A stretch of DNA of 64,000 nucleotides from the NCBI GenBank assembly GCA_029215795.1, contig JARDYH010000002.1:65883001-65947000 (forward strand), written 5' to 3'. Source of the stretch: Anniella stebbinsi (taxonomy: Eukaryota > Chordata > Lepidosauria > Squamata > Anniellidae). The notes under the pieces were generated by a model, which was not told the origin of the DNA, did no database searches, and saw nothing but the letters and a program-made list of their open reading frames with translations. The position numbers and the translations under genes are program-made. Shown piece after piece: positions 10,060 through 23,400 of this stretch. The stretch's first letter is position 1. Each line of letters starts with the position of its first letter.

Positions 10060-10850
10060 CATTGCACAAACAGTTGTCTCTTACACTTGCAAGTAGTTGC
10101 ACAACTGGTTGTACAGCTCAGAGCCTATCTACATAGTACCTTGGAACATTTTAAATAGTATTTTAAAACGTTCCAAATAGGTGCGTTCCAAAACGTCTTA
10201 GGCCACATCAAGGAGTACTCACGTTACAGGAGAAAAATTCTTCAGTCTTCAAAGCAGTGTGTGTGTGTCTCACACCCTTCTGTCCTTCTCTTTCTCTTTT
10301 GTTTTTACAATGAGTTTAGGGCAAGGCATTGTGGGTGCTGTAGTTCACTTGCCCACTTCCTCCTTAGTTCCCCTTTCTTCCCTAGCTTTCAATGAGTATA
10401 GGGCTAAGCATTGTGGGTGTTGTAGTTCACTCACCCACTTCCTCCTTAGCCCCTCTTTCTTCCCCACCAATCAACGGCTAAGCATTTGGGTGCTGGTAAA
10501 CGAAGCACTGACCCCACAAATCACAAACGGTAAGGAAGGACATATTATTTTACTTAAAATGATTTATTAAAAGTAAAAAACTGTTGTATATAACTGAAGT
10601 GAGTTTTAAAAAACCTCGGGTATACAACGTTCAAGGGAGTGCGTCATGCGGCCCAAAGGGTTTTTGTAACCCTTATAAAATGTTACAAAGCTAGTGTGTA
10701 GATTGGCTCTCATTGCACAAGTTGAATGCTCAACCAGTTGCACAACGGGTTGCACAAAAGTTATGTGCAAGCTGTTGCTACTTGCGCAACTGTGCTTGTG
10801 CAAATATAACTTTAGCTGGGTGCTTCTCTTGCACATAGTCCAGAACCTAC
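10060..10850. repeat. GCAAC/GTTGC repeat, copy 2, split by a MITE
   Basis: Left part 10060-10119 (CACAACTGGTTGTAC) and right part 10711-10850 (AGTTGCACAACGGGTTGCAC, then CTTGTGCAAATATAACTTTA) match copy 1 at 9580-9690. Confidence 0.5.
10120..10710. mobile_element. MITE inside GCAAC repeat
   Basis: The terminal inverted repeat is AGAGCCTATCTACA at the left and the complement of TGTAGATTGGCTCT at the right. The body contains an ~82-bp tandem duplication (about 10310-10475) with GCATTGTGGGTGCTGTAGTT in each unit. It also has CGTTACAGGAGAAA...CAGTCTTCAAAG (about 10223-10256), which recurs near 55864-55900. Confidence 0.6.
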
Positions 10851-11149
10851 TTCCTGCCAGTTGCGCTAATGGAATGACACAGTTTGATACTGGCCTTGGT
10901 CGAGGTGGACCTTTAGCCTTATCCAGTAAGTCTCTTCTTCTGTTCCCAGCAATGATTCACATGACTGTGGCACCAAAATGTAGATTACCACCAGGAAACA
11001 GCTCCTGTCAGAACTGTTGCACCAGCTCATCCCCTGCCTTCTTCATTCATAAGACCCAAGTTGATTTAAGCCAATATGAGCCAAACCTAATGAGGAGACC
11101 TTCTGCAGCAGGAGATACTCTTCAGTGCTCATTGAAAGATGCATGATCT

Positions 11150-13375
11150 GAGGTAGGAATGAATGCAAGGAGTGATATAATTGTCTGTGTATTATCTGTA
11201 AAGATCACATAAACCGAAAATCCAATTGCATACACTCTACAAAAAACTATTTGACGATTGTAAGTATATACTACAAGTACATATTACAGCAATTTTATTA
11301 CGTGATTATTCACAGTGTATATTTAATGTGAAGCTCTTTTGCTTTGGGTTTGAAACTTCTTTCTTATTCTTTTAAACAAATATTACCAATGATGATGCCA
11401 CAAAGAGTAAACATCTTGATTGTGAAGAGAAAGGAAGTTTTGTACTCCCAGGACCAGCATACACTCAGTATTGATTCAAGTAAAGGACCCTTTGGGGAAA
11501 TAAGAACATCAAAGCCTCAACTAATTACACAGTTTTGCATGTTTTGTTATTTGTGGGACTCCCTGGTTTATAAACTGAGGATTATACTGATAAACAAATT
11601 GTTGTAGAGGGCTTATGTAAAAAATACACATTTAAAACCTCTGATAGGATTTCTGACTTGAAAATATTTTAAAAAATGTCTGGAAATTGCAGAGTGAAAG
11701 GATTCTAATTGGCTAACAGCCTAGACTTCTGTGATAGCAATACACTTGTCAAGTCTGGATGTTAAAGGGGTTCTGTTCTTAAACCTCATCCATGCCTGTA
11801 TTTCTTCATTTTGGATGTAAAATTCAGCTATTTTGATACACAAAGTCCAATTCACTTTCTGGCTTCATCTGCTGCCTACCAAGGGTATAAAATAACATGA
11901 GCGGAAAGTTAACTTAATTAGACACCTAGAGACTCCATGACTTCCCTGAAAGCTGCAGACAATCATGATATAAAACTATTTCCTTTTGATGAGAACAATC
12001 CTTCCCTTCGCAACAGTTCATAACACATACAATCATAATTGATTGCACAAAGACACAACAATCAGGCCCAGAGAAAAGCTATCTCAGGAGGACGTATGTG
12101 ATAGTAGCCATTACAAACCTTCCCATATCAATGACTACATGAACCACACGAACCAATACATGGCAATCTTCAGTTAAAGTGTTTATGATGCCAACCATAG
12201 CACAGATGACTGTGCCTATTTCTTCATTCCATGATCCAGGCTAGTATGCAAGGGGATCCAGAGTAGTATCTGCATCTGGGCACACAGGTAAACAGGTACT
12301 GTTAGCAGTGATTTGCTGGTGAGTTGTAAGACTAAAGTTAATTGTATGTTTGTCTTGTGCACTACGCAACCTTTGTGGCTGGAAGCCCACATCCTTGAAC
12401 TGAAAGCAAGTTCTACTCAAATCAATGGGATTTCTTTCTATATAAACAATTTACACTTCAGATCAGGACATGCACCACTAATTTCCAACATGTTCTCCAC
12501 ACTAGGGAAGGCAGGCTGTTTGTTCTAATTTCATTTCAATAGAGACAAATATTAGCCAGCTTAAAAATTAAACCCCCATTAGCATTCCTAATGTATCTTA
12601 GAATAATGTTGAACGTAACTGTGTTGGAGAGCAGAAGCCAACTCTCTTTTCCCACACCTTTAATTCCTGTGCTGGCGAATGCACTCACTGTACCATGTCA
12701 GCACACTTCTCTATAATGCACTTAGTTAATGTAACTGATGACTACACATTTTGAAACCAAAATGAATTATTAGAAAACCTTCCCTATTTGTCTCTCAGAA
12801 AGATATAACTTCTTCCAGGATTTAAGGGAAACAATAATTCTTGCCCTGTCTTTTTTTTTTTTTTTGGTGAATGTAATTCATGGGCTGCTTGTAAAGATTA
12901 ACACACTGCATGGATAAAACAGCTTTTTCTTTTTGTCTTGATTCCTGTTCTAAGGCTGTTTTAACTACGAATACAGTTAATGTGTTCAGTGGCAGCCACT
13001 GAGCAGAATAAGGGTGATCTAGTACTCAGAGAAGGATGCTGTGACAGAAAATGTGCAGTTGTGAACCATGCATTGTAAAACACCCTGAATGGAGCTTTTG
13101 CTTCCACACCTTTGCCAGGGTCTTCACTGCCAAAGCGGTCACAGTCCATCAATCTTTACAAATCCAGATGGCCTATTCAGTCCATTAGTAATACTAGGAT
13201 TGATAGCATGGATATAGCTAGCATGGTTCAAAATATATAGCTACAGTACTTTGCGGGTTACACACTTTTTAGTCCTGTGCTCAGCAATCTGGTGTCAGTG
13301 ATGGGGCGTCAGGATCACGCCAACCCATTCCATGCACTTGCCATAGGGTCTACAGTATTGGACATACATAGGAAC
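11150..13375. other. unique intergenic DNA, possibly conserved noncoding
   Basis: No repeat family or exon is recognised apart from a T-run (about 12849-12866). The composition and the TAAT/ATTA-rich, CpG-poor texture of 11880-12180 and 12540-12830 resemble conserved noncoding sequence. That is an impression, not a measurement. Confidence 0.25.
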
Positions 13376-13377
13376 TA

Positions 13378-13430
13378 TGTGTGTGTGTGTGTGTGTGTGC
13401 GCGCACGCGCGCATGCACATGCATATGTGT
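13378..13430. repeat. (GT)n with GC/CA-rich tail microsatellite
   Basis: Uninterrupted TG dinucleotides are followed by GCGCGCACGCGCGC, a purine-pyrimidine alternation of Z-DNA type. Confidence 0.9.
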
Positions 13431-13444
13431 GTACTATCATTTAA

Positions 13445-13770
13445 TTTTAAATCTTTCTAGGCTACGTTTCTGTGCAGGAGCCCTCCCAAGGCGACATACA
13501 ACAATAAAATTCATTTAATAAAAACCAGTGTGGTAATAAAACAGCAAACATTCCAAAAACAAATCAAAATACCAGCATAAGACAAAACCTACAATGCAAT
13601 TGCAGCTATAACCCAGGCCAAAAACATAACTAGGCCACAGTAAACAACAAGTAAGTCTTCAGGGCCTTCCTAAAAGCCTGCAACACCCCCTGACAACATA
13701 TTCCAGCGGTGTGGGGCCACTCTGAAAGAGTCCCTCTTTTCTGCAGTCACCCACTTAACTGCCCTCAAAG
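13445..13770 (-). mobile_element. LINE/SINE 3'-region fragment, antisense
   Basis: In antisense it reads as the common retroposon pattern with a 'gaaggccttcctgaa'-like phrase (AGGGCCTTCCTAAAAGCC at about 13660) and a decayed 3' end, CCCTCCCAAGGCGACATACA. The family is not resolved. Confidence 0.45.
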
Positions 13771-14099
13771 GTGGCAAATACATACATATAGTAAATACAT
13801 GTGTTGAGTTCCTATATATGTGTCCCACACACACACATACACACCATGCTATTAAGGAGTAAGGATCAGACTTCATTGGAAATACATGTGTGAGTAGTTA
13901 AAGGAAACACGTGGAAAGTATGGGCTGGATCCAGGATCTGCCTCCCATAAGAAGAAGGCAATGCTCATGGAATGTCCCTCCACCTGTTTTGGGGGGATGT
14001 TCCCCTTCCCCACAGACACCGCAGCTTCTCCCATTTGACAGGTTCACTTCCCATTTTCAGGGCATTGTAGGGGCTGCCGTAGAAAAGAGAGGCAGACAA

Positions 14100-16080
14100 G
14101 TCCATTTCCACCAGCACAGTTGATCTAGTTTAAATTTGATTCCAACCTGGGCTAGATAAGGACAGGTGTAGGGCACAGATCAGGAAAGTATGATCCTGAT
14201 GTCTTACTCTGCATCGACTTTACCCACTTCATCAAATTTTGACATAGGTGTAATAATGTCTGCTTCTTTGGAACCGATTAAAATGGGATGATGTAATGGC
14301 CAAAAGTACGTGTAATGTGCTAACTACACCAAAATGACTAAAATGTGAACATGCCTGATAAAAATTGTTAACTGTGTCTTGTAAAAAGTGGTCTTCAGTA
14401 GGAGCTGAAAATGGCCCCTAGGAACTAGCGTGCTCTATCAGTGTCTTTGGCCAGTATAAACTTTCTCTCAAAGCTGCAGTCCTGCACACTATCAGATAGA
14501 TGATACTGTCTGGGCAAAAACCGCCACTGGTCCTGCTCCTGTGCAGCTGCTCCGACGTTCGTATTAATCTCGGCAGAGTAATGAAAAACGTTCAAGGTTC
14601 ATTCTGTATTCATGGTGGGCAGCTGTACAATTTGTTTCACAACCAAAAGTTGACAGAACAAATCCAAAACAACTCTGTATACATGTTTACATGAGAAGCT
14701 ATTGGCATCGACAGAGCATTTGAAGGTGTGCTGGAAGTCCCTTATGCTTTTTGTAACATTTTCAAATTCATTGCTGTCTTCAGGATGACAGGAAATTCAG
14801 GTCTGCCTCCCTCCTGGGAGATCTTTATTCACAGACAAGTCAAAAACCCTTGACAAAAGGCAACCAAGGGAACTTGTTGACCTTTTAGCTGCCTGTCTAA
14901 CATCAGAGCAAGTATTGCTCTCTGATAAAATGAGAAATTCAATTTAAGGGGAAATTTAGAAGGCATTTGAGTAGGCTCTCATATTATTTTGCTTCTCGGC
15001 CTGTCTTTCAAAACAGAAAATAAATGTAAATAAATAGGACTGTATGTCTTCTATTCCTAACCTTGAAAAGCCAAGTGAACAGAGTTACTCTGAGTGGCAA
15101 TTCATTTTCTATAACTTCCCACACCATCCTACTTTCTATTTCAGCTTGTTGGTGGCTACCATTTTGTCAAAAGAAAGGATCAAATGTTGCATGTTCTCAT
15201 TTGACTAACATTATTTATTCAGTTTGTGTTAGCGGCTTCAGTGGGTTATTAAAGCATTAGTTGAACATGAAGAAAACATTCTGGTTAAAGTGTGTTTATT
15301 TCAGGCATATATACACATATTCATTTTTAAACTTTCTAGATACAGGAAACCATTTCCACAACAACTGGATGTCTGCCATGTGCACTGCAAGTATTTCTGA
15401 GATGTATGCTAGGCCACACACTCAGTTCATGTTGAGTGTTGTTCTCCACATGACCTGGAAGTACACTCTTGCCTAGACCATGTTCAACACTCCCCTTCAG
15501 CCATGCATGTAAAAGGAAGGTTCGTAGTGGTGAGTAACCTTTAAGGGAAGCCTTTCTGACATTAGTTGGCTTTTCATTGAAGAACTCCATGATCAGCTTT
15601 CATGGAACCCTAGTGTTCGCTGGAATAAGCCTGAAAACCTCATGATTGCCACCACCATCTCCTCCTGTCAGAGTTCAAAATTTGCAATTTTATTTCCCCT
15701 CACCAAATGCCAAGGAATTTCTTTCAAGACTTTGTCTTCATAATTTGTTTTGATGTAGTGTTTTCTTTCCAAGTGTAAATGTAAACTGTGTTGAAGTGTT
15801 GTGGAAGAAAAATCTTCTGAAGATTTTCAAGTGTTGACATTTCATGAGTCCAGATAAACATATGTTATTTATTGCATTTCTCTGCCGCTCAATAGCTGAA
15901 GATTTCTATATATAATATACACAGATTTGAAATAACAACTTTCTATATATATACCCATAGGTACCTGCAGAAATTTTTCCACGATGGCTGAGCTGACAGG
16001 GGTTCAAGTCCAGAACACCTGGAAAGCACCAGGTTGAGGAAGGCTGCTCTAGAGAGTAGCAAAGAGTCTATGGAGAGAGT
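14100..16080. other. unclassified intergenic DNA
   Basis: No repeat, exon or RNA gene could be supported here. The short open frames show no domains. Confidence 0.4.
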
Positions 16081-16082
16081 CT

Positions 16083-16200
16083 ATGAGCTCCATCACACCA
16101 GAGATTTAGTGCACTCTTGCCATGCCCGGTGTGCAGACTTGCAGCACGTTATTCACATGATGCCATGCCTGTCCTACTGACACCCCGCCTCTTCCCCAGC
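16083..16200 (+). repeat. interspersed repeat, family with 308-418
   Basis: It shares GAGCTCCATCACACCAG, CACTCTTGCCATGCC and CACATGATGCC, in order, with the first copy. Confidence 0.5.
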
Positions 16201-17117
16201 CTTTCCCAGAATGCTAAAAGTCTGGATTATTTTCCCTAAGAGCATTTAATGTGCCCTAAGCCCCCATGTAGTTTTAAAGGAACTCGGGGCTTGAATGGAT
16301 TGCATCAGGTCATGGCAGGGAAAAGTGTTCTCTCCCAGCAGCCAGCTCCAAGCCTCAATAAAAACAAACAAACCTTGCATCCCAGGCTCGAAAGCATTTC
16401 TTAAAATCATACAATGCCTGAATCTCTGCAGAGACAGGATTGTACTCCCTCAATGCCCCCAAAGAGTCAAACTAAAGAGTTTTTTTCCATTTTTGCCCAG
16501 CAGAAAGGTGATCTGGTTGAAGTACTCATCTAACAAGACCTGACTGGAGGGAGAAAGAAGGGGAAGGGTGGAGTGGAAGAGTGAAGGAGCAAAAGAGCAG
16601 CTATTCCAGTGAAAAGGATCATAAGATTGACGCGCTTCTACCTCAGAGGTAAAAAACAAACAAACAACTTTTGTATGGTGTGGATTTTGAACTGCTTCAA
16701 TATCCTTTTGGAATTGCATATTTTTTCTTGGAATTGCACACTTTGTGTATGGTTGCACTTTTTTTTTAAAGGCTCTGATAGCATCAGAGAATATGTCCAC
16801 AATTTCTGGTAGATCTGGTGACTGAGCAGTATCAAGACCGTGTCTACCAGGACAGGTAGATCTCGCCTCTGTGAAATTCATACAGCAGGTCTATCCTTCT
16901 GTTGTTTCTCAATGGATAGACTGGGTGTCTAAACAGTGCCGCCTGCAGCTGAAACCCTCAATTCTTTCCCTGACTACTTTCATTCTTGTAATAGCCCTTG
17001 GGCCCATGGCCATTACAGGGGTGAAGGGGAGTTAAATATTGGGGGAAATGACCTGCTCAACTTGCTGTCCACTCATAGGCTCTATGCTGTAAGCATCACA
17101 CAATAGATTCAGAGCAT

Positions 17118-17345
17118 TACTACATCCAGGGCCTCTGAAAAGCATGTCATTCCCCCAACCACGCTATTAGCAGCTGCCGCATGACGGTTGTGGATGACAT
17201 GCTTTCCAGAATGCATGCTTTCCCCTCCTTCACTTCAGTCAGGGCCTTAAGGGCCCCAATTGGAGAGAAGGGGAAAGGGCATCATTCCTGCCTTCCCACT
17301 GCTCCAATAGGGGCCTCCAGAAAGCACGTCATTCCCCACCACTAC
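17118..17345. repeat. diverged repeat pair
   Basis: GGCCTCTGAAAAGCATGTCA (about 17129) and GGCCTCCAGAAAGCACGTCA (about 17309) are direct repeats ~180 bp apart. An inverted relative, GATGACATGCTTTCC, lies at about 17194. Confidence 0.4.
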
Positions 17346-17479
17346 ACTAATGGTGGTCTTGAAGGGGAAAGTGTGTCATTTCAGGACATTATAGAAAATT
17401 TCAAAAAATCCCTGCCTAACACCCAGGATAAAACAAAAACCAGGACAAATCTGGGGAAATCCTGACAGCTGGTCACCCT

Positions 17480-19320
17480 ACCATTTTCAGAGTGTCATAT
17501 CCTGCTTGGTGTAGATCTGGCCTGGATATAACAACACTGGACTACACTGCAGAGTTGTCTTAAACTACTCTAACCCCACCCCGCCCCAAAACTGGGAATA
17601 ATAAGAATACTGGGCTACTTTGCAGGACTGGTATAACTGGCACCTTCTCAGCCATAGTACTGCTCCTGCATACATTGTCAGAGTAATTTTTAAAATGTTT
17701 ATAAATTCAGGAAAAAAATATTAACAAGACCTGAATTATAAATATCATGAACTCTTGTCTGTGCTATTACCTTGTGTTGTTGTTTTTGGTAGACCACTCC
17801 ACAAAGTCAGCTACACCAAACCCCAATATTTCCATTTTTTTTTAATGAGGCTGCAATTGCTTCCTAACAGAGAAGACCCCAAAAAGGCTTAACACATTCA
17901 TAAGAACTAACACATGCAGATAGTGGGTGTGTTAACCATTAGTATGACTCCATTCATTGGTTAAAAACATAGAAAGGCAATAGTTTCTCACAAAACAAAT
18001 GGGCAGAATAATGGCTGCACAGTTTGCCTCTTCTCAGGTTCTTCAAAGGCTAGAAACTTCATTTTTTTAAAAATGAATCTGGAAATCTGAAGATTATGGC
18101 TGATCTGGGGGGGGGAAGGGAAAACTGACCCCCTTGTCCTTTCTTGTAGACCCCTATCTGCCTACCAAATCTTCCCAAAACATGCATACTTGAGAGATGA
18201 TATATTTCCACTGTAAAGGTGCAGGTATCCAGCATGAATGCTAATAAATAGCTATATTTTAGATGTACAGTGTTGCCAAGTTGACAATGTAGAGGTTTTA
18301 TGCCAAATGACATCAGCTACTTACAATCTCCTCCTTCATTTTCCATTTGAAAGGTTAACATTATTTTCTCTGGGAGTTTCCCTGGCAAACTTGAAATAAC
18401 TTTATCTGTTTGGATAAGAGGGGAAGCTCCTGTGGTAAATGGAAATGATTGCTTTTAACAGCATTGTATTTATTGATATATTTCTCAGGAACATATAATG
18501 GAGAAAGCCAGCTCTCATTAAAACGGGTGCATCTTATAATGTTTCTCTGGCTATAGAATGATTCATTGACTGAGATATCAAACGAAAATCAACACAAATA
18601 CTTCTATAGGGAGGGGAAATGTGGCAAAATAGAGTCAGACATAGAGTCAGACTTGGAAAGAAACACTGGATAGAAGCCATATCATCAAGCCAAGATAGTC
18701 CCTTTCATTGTTTTGTATAAAGGAAATCTTCTGAAGATCTTTTTTCCCCATTCATGAAAGTTAACAATATATTCAAACATAGTAGAAAAAAAATAATTTA
18801 AAATATATGTATTAGACTTACTTCACAACCATATTGTAGCATCTCCATTTCAGAAACCAGAAAGAGCTCTGCAATGTTTTCTAGCAATAAAATTATTGGA
18901 TACAGTAGGATTATAAATATATTTCCAGAAAATGGCAGACATGAATGAGAATAGATTGCACAGGTTAATTTTCACTGAACTGAACCCCTGAATAAGGAAA
19001 GGTGTTCTTTTCTTTATTTATTTTTAGCAAGCTATTCCTAAAATGGGTTAAAATAGTCACTTGATGTCACATAGCCATACATATGAAATGACTAAAAGTG
19101 TAATGAGAGAATCAAGGAAAGAGACAGCCTAATTCATTGACCTAAATTGACGTATGAGTCCATATTTATTCAAGTACATATTTATATCCTGCTTTTTAAG
19201 CCAAGCATTCACGAAGCAGTTAATAATGATTTTATGCATACAAATATCACTTAAAACTGTAGCATCATGAAACAACAATTTCATAAAAACAATCAAACTA
19301 TAATTACAAAAAAACAAAAA
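17480..19320. other. unclassified intergenic DNA with a possible conserved block
   Basis: No gene is seen. The 18300-18600 block has low repeat content and homeodomain/GATA-like words (TTATCTGTTTGGATAAG, CATTTATTGATATA-like). It would be a reasonable conserved-element candidate. Confidence 0.25.
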
Positions 19321-19324
19321 GTCT

Positions 19325-20045
19325 TTTTACACAACACTTTTATTGTGTGCTCATGATTGCTCATTCACGGTAGCTTGCAGGTCCTTTACATGATGTCATC
19401 ACTCTCCAAAGTGTTTCCTGCTTTTTGCAACCATTATCTCATGTGTTTTTCTGCTATTATTTAGAAAACACATTAGAAAGCCCCATGTAATTGTGCAATT
19501 TTGCTGTAGCACATAACCACCTAGTGGTTGTATAATGAAACATATAGGGCTTCTCCACATGGGTTTTTTTATCCTGCAATCAAGATTGATTACTCATGGA
19601 CATTTGTGGTCCTTTACATGACATCACCTCTCCGATGCTTTCTGACCTTTATCCTGTATTTTTTTTTTTTACAAAAAAATCACAGATAATGAGCTATCTA
19701 AATACTGCAAGTTGATTTTCTCTGTGAAAAGAGGAAGTGGTGCTATAACACAACACCATCTAATGGCTGTATAATGAAACATATAGAGATTGCAGATAAA
19801 GAAACTCCAGTGGGGAGAGTGGAAGTGCGTGAAAGGGGTCATCTTAATCCCACAAAGAAAACAGAAGCAGGATAAATTGCAGGATTAAAACCCTGGTGTG
19901 GAGAAGCAAATAGAAAAGCAAAGAAAGAAAACCTCAGAAAAAAAGCATGTGTAAAGGAGCCAATCTTGATCCCATGAAGAATCCAGAAGTAGAAGTCTTA
20001 GTAAAGGTGCGGGATAACAGCCTCATGCAGAAATGCTCTAAGTAG
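19325..20045. mobile_element. MITE, outer copy, interrupted by a member of the same family
   Basis: The left part (19325-19548) and right part (19909-20045) carry the same phrases as the inner copy: CATGATTGCTCATTCAC, CCTTTACATGATGTCATCAC, and ACCACCTAGTGGTTGTATAA followed by TGAAACATATAG. The inner copy sits between them. Confidence 0.55.
19550..19908. mobile_element. MITE, inner copy
   Basis: The terminal inverted repeats are GCTTCTCCACATGGG...ATCCTGC at the left and the complement of GCAGGATTAAAACC...TGTGGAGAAGC at the right, ~29 bp each. It lies inside a diverged copy of its own family. Confidence 0.65.
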
Positions 20046-20499
20046 CAGTGTTGAAAAACAAAATCCAGTACATCACTGTGATCAAAATCACCTTAGACTA
20101 AAACTCAGTAATGTAAAACAATAAAAACCCAACACAGCAATTTGATTAAAAGCGGATTGGAATGGGAAATAAAATAAAAAGGAGGGACCTGTGTATCTTT
20201 TGAAAGGAGATGTGGGCCCACAACTGAAAAGGTTCTGTTCTTAGTGTTTGCTAATAATAATGCTGAAGGGCCCTTTTCAGTACATATTTAGTGGTGGTGC
20301 ATTCACCTTGGACTTTCTTCCTGCAATTCATACTGAGCTGAACCTCCATTTCTGCCAGTCCTGTGGCTTAATGAGACCATAGCAAAGCATGACGCAAGAT
20401 GTAGTATTGGTTCAGAAATTTTCACTGCCCTATAAATATTGCCTTACCAGATCAAAGCAATTTAGTCCTGTGCTCTTTTTCCAACAACAGCCATACCTT

Positions 20500-23400
20500 A
20501 TTGGTCATATTAATAATTTGTATTGTATTATTGTCTTTATACTGAATGAATACTTAAGACCAGGAGTGTGTTGATACTGTGTAATGTTCTGTATTATGCA
20601 TAGTGCAATAATTTTATTATACTATAGTGTGCTTCAAACACTTGGAAGTTTGGTTATATGCAGCATTTATGTGCAAATATAAATACTGTTATAAATAAAT
20701 AAATTATCTCTGGTCTGAGTGTATTTTCAAGTGGTTGGGTGCTTTTCACCCTCGTTTTCCACAGTTTCTATCATACCAGCTTTACAGGGACATAGGCGCT
20801 CAGAGTATGGAATATTATTGTGTTTACCCTCCAAAAATGCAGAGGGAAGCACATTAAACTTAGCCAGCATAAACGCTTTCCTGTATTTTGGGATAGTTAA
20901 AAGAGTTAAATAGGTTGTAGGTAAAAAAGCTTGCCCCCATCTCTAAATTCAGGATATGGGGTTGCTGCTCTTATAAGCTCTTGTAGCTCAATGTCCCCAA
21001 TACGCTGGCATATAACCTCTTTGGCTTTTAACAAATCGAAAGCCAAAATGGCATTTCGCGAGAGACCCATATTGCACAGTTTCCCATCAACAGCCCTTTT
21101 CCATTTAGACTGGAATACATCGGTCAATATCAAAGGGGCCAAGCCATTTTTAGCCAAAGGTTTAGCTTATATCTCCAGGCACAGGATTCAACCGAGATTT
21201 GCCCTGTCTCTAGACGTAGAAGTACATTAGGCACACAGCTTGGAAGACCAAGAACATTTCTCAAATATTTTGTTTGGGTAGATTCCATAGCAGTAAAATT
21301 ACTATAGGCACACAAATGCGCACCATAAAGCAGTTGTGTTAGCACCTTAGCAGAGAACACTTGTAAGGCTGATGGTAAGTGCTGTCCTCCTTTAGCATAA
21401 AAAAAGAAATGAGTGATTTGACACTCCTCTGTGCATTTGCAATGGCATTGGAGATTTGACTCCTCCAGAAGCCGGATGATTGGAAGATTATTCCCAAGTA
21501 TTTGTAAGATTTAACCTGTTCAATTGGGTGCCCATTTATCTGCCAGCGATGTTTAGTCCGCTTTCATGTGAAAACTAAGACTTTAGTTTTACAATAAATG
21601 TCCAAAGCTCTTAGTAACCGCCTCAAGCCAATGCATGTCAGAGAGAGAAGTACTGCACCATCTGCATATACTAAAATGGACAAAGATCTATGTGCCAACT
21701 TAGGAGGGTGGGAGTTTATCTCAGAGAGCTCCTTGACCAGAGAGTTAATATAAATGTTAAACAAGGTGGGGGCTAGAACACAACCCTGTCTAATACCAAT
21801 ATAAGTTGGGATCGCTCTGGTCAAATGGCCTGCATGATTACATCTCACCTGCACCCAAGTTTTATCATAGAGGCTACGAATAAGGGTCAACAGTCACCTA
21901 TCAATGTTAGTGTCCTCAAGTTTTGCCATAACCTATCTCTTGGGATTAGATCAAAAGCAGACTTAAAGTCAATATAGGATGTATAAAGTGCCCCTCCGGA
22001 GACAGAAGAATACTTTTAGGCCTGGTGTTGTAATACGAGTCCTTGGTCAGCTGTGGAGCGCCATGGTCTAAAGCCTGCTTGCTCATCTTCCAAATAAAGT
22101 TCCTCCTCCATCCAGCTTGATAGTTTCTCGAGGAGGTGACTGGCATACAGCTTGTTCACAATGCTCAATAGACTAATTGGCCTGTAATTAGCAGGGGTCC
22201 CTCTTTTCCCTTTTTTATATATCGGGACAATAATAGCGAGGTCCCAGTCCTCTAGTATACACACTGACTGATCAATATAGGTAAATAGAGCTGCTAGAAA
22301 CAGGGCCCACCACTCCATGTTGGCCTTAAGCATCTTGGGTAATATATCATCACTTCCGGGTGCTTTGCCCGATTTAATCTTAAAAATAAGCCTCTTAATT
22401 TCAGAGGAGGAAACAGGAGGCCAATCTGGGATGTTTGTCAATTCAGTTTGTAATAGTGTGGTTCCAGTTTGTCTTTTTGTATACAGCTCACTAAAATATA
22501 ATTCCCAGGTCTTGACAGGAATATGAAAGTCCATTCTACATTGCTTACTTTGCCAGCTACTGGAGACAATTCTCCAGAAGGTAACTGCATCATTGAAGCA
22601 GCAATTAAATTCTGCCAACCCACTCTCTGCGCCTGGTTCTTTTTCTCCTTAATTAAATTTTATATCGCTTCTTTAAAGACAGCCATTCAGGGGGTAGAGT
22701 TGGCAAATCCAATTTCCTGTATATCCTATAGTTATCTATTAAAAGTTTCTTCATGTTCACACTTTCTTGGTCAAACCAAGGTTTAGACCTACAGGAAGGG
22801 GCATATTGCCTGACAGGGATTTTATAGGTCAAGTGATTTTGGAAGAGTAAAATCATTTCTTGATACAAGTCTAAAGCATTTAGCACAGGCCCTGCAGTTA
22901 ACAAAGTATCCCACAATCTAAGACAATTTTCTGAGTGTAACAATAAAGATAGATCGTCATCTAGCTTGGCAGACCATCTTATACATGAGGTTCTAATTTC
23001 AGCTTCTGGGAAGATCCAAGGTCCATGATCTGCATGGACTTCCTGATCCTTAAGGTTCAGGAGTACAATTAAAGGAAGATGATTGCTCTCTGTGCAAGTA
23101 CCCACCCTGCAGCTAATCACCAAGTTTAACAGATCATAAGATACAATAAAATAATCTATTGTCGATGCTCCAGAACCTGATAAGAATGTAAATTCCCCTT
23201 TTCCATCTCCCTCTATGCCCCCATTTAACAACACTAAATCTAAGTCATTTATCATACATAGGAGGTACAATCCAGAATAGTTGCAACCCTTGTCTTTGGA
23301 CTGCCTTTCAGGAATGGGCCATCTCTATTTCAGGAGGGTGTTCACCAAAATGGTGGTAGAGAGCTTCATCATTCAGGCCAATTCTGGCATTGAAATCTTC

